DNA from: Mycolicibacterium septicum DSM 44393
GTDB taxonomy: Bacteria > Actinomycetota > Actinomycetes > Mycobacteriales > Mycobacteriaceae
Reading direction: 5' to 3'
DNA: 64,000 bases
NCBI RefSeq assembly: GCF_000455325.1
Contig: NZ_HG322952.1
Coordinates: 609,800-673,799, forward strand
In this document: piece after piece, positions 62,365-64,000 of the stretch
Position numbering within the stretch: the stretch's first letter is position 1
Layout: the number at the start of each line of letters is the position of its first letter
The notes under the pieces: generated by a model
What the model was told of the DNA's origin: nothing
The model's database searches: none
Seen by the model: the letters and a program-made list of their open reading frames with translations, nothing else
Translations under genes and position numbers: made by a program

Positions 62365-63084
62365 ATGACAACTTCGGCGACGCAGGTCGATTGGCATTTG
62401 CGCGGAGAATGGTTCGACGTGTGCAGCTGCAAGCTGCCTTGCCCGTGCAGCTTCGCCCAGGAGCCGACGCACGGAGATTGCTTGTTCACCCTGGTGTGGC
62501 ACGTCCGCGAAGGAAACTACGGCGACACCGATTTGACGGGCCTCAGCGTGATCGCCCTCGGTGAGTTCGCCGGCAACATGTGGATCGGCGACCCGAACGC
62601 GACGATGAAGTTGATGTTCTACATCGACGAAAAGGGCGACGCCGCTCAGCGCGATGCACTCGAGCGCATCTTCACCGGCAAGGAAGGCGGCTGGCCCGCC
62701 GAATTCGCCAGCCTGATCGAGGATTTGCGCGGCATCGAATACGCCCCGATCAGTTTCGAGGCCGCCGATGACCTCGCCTTCTGGCGTGCGGAGATTCCCG
62801 GCAAGGTCGACTTGCGGGTCGAGGCACTGACCGGTCCGACAGCTGACCCGAACCGCCGGGTGACCACCACCAATGCGCCGGGCGCGGAGGTCGGTCCGGG
62901 CCAGGTTGCGACATGGGGGGTGGTCAAGGAGGACCACGCCGTCGGCTTCGACTGGTCACACGAGCACAGTGGTGGCTCGAGTAAGCACTTCCCGTTCGAT
63001 TGGCGCCCCGGGTCCGAGAACACGGATTCCGGTGCGGCGAACCGGGAAGAGCAGCTGTCGTCGTCCTGCAGCTGCGGCTGCTGA
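62365..63084 (+). CDS. DUF1326 family protein with Cys-rich N- and C-termini
   Basis: A 239-residue protein. Residues 20-28 hold four cysteines (CSCKLPCPC), the family motif, within WHLRGEWFDVCSCKLPCPC. The central part has AWxxREG-like and TGLSVIALGEFAGNM segments. The tail ends CSCGC (C235, C237, C239). Seven closely grouped cysteines suggest binding of a soft metal such as Cu(I) or zinc, or holding of sulfur. No signal peptide is seen. The CsoR/CstR-like box upstream supports Cu or persulfide control. The C-terminal cysteine tail is not something I recall from other DUF1326 proteins. Confidence 0.85.
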   Translation: MTTSATQVDWHLRGEWFDVCSCKLPCPCSFAQEPTHGDCLFTLVWHVREGNYGDTDLTGLSVIALGEFAGNMWIGDPNATMKLMFYIDEKGDAAQRDALERIFTGKEGGWPAEFASLIEDLRGIEYAPISFEAADDLAFWRAEIPGKVDLRVEALTGPTADPNRRVTTTNAPGAEVGPGQVATWGVVKEDHAVGFDWSHEHSGGSSKHFPFDWRPGSENTDSGAANREEQLSSSCSCGC

Positions 63085-63094
63085 ATCAGACACC

Positions 63095-63131
63095 GAAGCC
63101 GGGTGGAGGCTCGTAGCCTCCACCCGGCTTC
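63095..63131. terminator. Bidirectional stem-loop terminator
   Basis: A perfect 17-bp stem (63095-63111 with 63115-63131) with a three-base loop CGT lies between the convergent DUF1326 and SDR genes. It has no T-tract on either strand, as is usual for mycobacterial terminators. Confidence 0.8.
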
Positions 63132-63143
63132 GCGTCACGACTG

Positions 63144-63962
63144 TCAGTTCAAGCCGTTGGACAGGATCATCGACTCCCCGGTCTGCAGCCGGCCCCGGTC
63201 CGACACCAGGTACAGCACGGCGTCGGCGACGTCCTGCGGCTCGAGCAGCCCGGGCCGCGGCCGCCCCTGGGCGAACATCTCCTCGACGTCATCGAGGCCC
63301 GGATTCTCCAGGTCCGGCCGGATCACCTTGTAGGTCGCCGGGTTGTGGATCATCGGTGTGTTCACCCCGGACGGCAGCACCGCGTTGACCGTGATGCCGT
63401 ACTCGGCAACTTCGTATGCGACCGACTTCACCAAGGCCACCACTCCGGCCTTGGCCGCGGCATAGTGACCGGAGTTGGTGGCGCCGGTGCCCGCGACGAT
63501 CGACGAGGTGGCCACGATGCGCCCGCTCCGACGCTCGATCAGATGAGGCAACACAGCCCGGAACGTGTTGAACACTCCGGTGAGGTTGACATCGATCATG
63601 GTCTGCCACCGCTGCTCGGACATGGTGGCGATCGGCTCGCTACTGGCGATCCCGGCATTGGCCAGCACCACATCGATGCCCCCGAACCGTGTGACCGCGG
63701 CGTCCACCACCGACTGCATCCCCGCCAGGTCGCGCACATCTGCGGTCACCGCCAAACACCGCCGGCCGAGCGCGGACACCTCCTCCGCGGTCCGTTCCAG
63801 GTCGTGGGGTGTGGGCAGTGGATAGTCGACGGATTCGACCGGCCCCGCGATGTCACAGACGACGATGTCGGCGCCTTCCCGCGCCAGCGTCGTGGCGTGC
63901 GCGCGCCCCTGACCGCGGGCTCCACCGGTCACCAGAGCCGTCTTGCCATCGAGCGCTGCCAT
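63144..63962 (-). CDS. Mycofactocin-type SDR oxidoreductase
   Basis: From ATG 63962 (MAALDGKTALVTGG), with GGGAGG at good spacing, the protein has 272 residues; ATG 63977 is an alternative. The Rossmann motif is TGGARGQGRAHA and the catalytic residues are in YAAAKAG with Ser in VATSSIVAG. Residues after the first strand contain an insertion (SVDYPLPTPHDLERTAEEV) typical of mycofactocin-coupled SDRs, which hold NAD tightly and depend on the redox peptide mycofactocin. The alcohol substrate is unknown. Only the start codon region is near the window end. Confidence 0.9.
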   Translation of the reverse strand: MAALDGKTALVTGGARGQGRAHATTLAREGADIVVCDIAGPVESVDYPLPTPHDLERTAEEVSALGRRCLAVTADVRDLAGMQSVVDAAVTRFGGIDVVLANAGIASSEPIATMSEQRWQTMIDVNLTGVFNTFRAVLPHLIERRSGRIVATSSIVAGTGATNSGHYAAAKAGVVALVKSVAYEVAEYGITVNAVLPSGVNTPMIHNPATYKVIRPDLENPGLDDVEEMFAQGRPRPGLLEPQDVADAVLYLVSDRGRLQTGESMILSNGLN

Positions 63963-64000
63963 GCAGATCCCTCCCATATTTCGGTCCTTGAATACAGACC

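Overview
The window is chromosomal DNA from a mycobacterium, most likely a fast-growing Mycolicibacterium-type species. The DNA is GC-rich with strong GC3 bias. It carries mycobacterial hallmarks: a sigK-rskA operon with ufaA1, a Ku/LigD end-joining pair, a cutinase, F420/LLM oxidoreductases, a 13E12-type DUF222 remnant, and small exported proteins of mycobacterial type. From memory, two blocks keep the gene content of M. tuberculosis. One runs from pgi through an SDR and a Fpg/Nei glycosylase to ligD, ku, an SDR/DapB-like pair and mntH (Rv0946c to Rv0924c). The other is FAD reductase, DUF1365, ufaA1, DUF1295, sigK, rskA (Rv0449c to Rv0444c).

Layout. 1-11 kb: an edge fragment of a DUF559 protein, an acyltransferase/SGNH protein, an aldehyde dehydrogenase, pgi, two small exported proteins, an SDR, a DNA glycosylase, a FUSC transporter, a holin-fold membrane protein and cobF. 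11-20 kb: an AurF-type diiron oxygenase, two MFS transporters, an LLM oxidoreductase behind a KstR-type operator, DUF5709, an acyl-CoA dehydrogenase, a VOC protein and RNase HI. 20-29 kb: an XRE regulator with a divergent membrane protein, ligD, a cutinase, a PfkB kinase, a MocR regulator with a divergent PNPOx-like protein, and ku. 29-36 kb: small exported proteins, a KstR-site-linked SDR and DapB-like pair, mntH, a GGCT-like protein, a YbdK-type ligase and an LLM oxidoreductase. 36-42.5 kb: the sigK operon, apparently behind its own SigK promoter, then an hchA gene broken by a frameshift. 43-46 kb: a DinB/DUF664 protein, a 695-residue exported repeat protein and an SRPBCC protein.

46-56 kb is a polysaccharide-assembly locus. 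A leftward run of six genes (three GT4 glycosyltransferases, a CgeB-like glycosyltransferase, a Wzx-type flippase and a YdcF protein) is divided from a rightward polyprenyl-phosphate sugar transferase and a membrane protein by about 0.8 kb of non-coding DNA that holds a CRP-type site. The last GT4 gene carries a single-base frameshift.

56-64 kb is accessory in character: an NtaA-type monooxygenase, a Rv2952-like methyltransferase, an MBL hydrolase divergent from an XRE-cupin regulator, tRNA-Arg(CCT), an unrecognised cytosolic/membrane gene pair, and a divergent rhodanese-lipoprotein/DUF1326 pair whose intergenic space carries two CsoR/CstR-like boxes. It ends in a mycofactocin-type SDR.

The observations I rate highest are the rhodanese/DUF1326 divergon, the GYDRW-repeat exported protein, the two-gene cassette beside tRNA-Arg, the two KstR-type sites, and the two frameshifted genes, which may be real or assembly errors.
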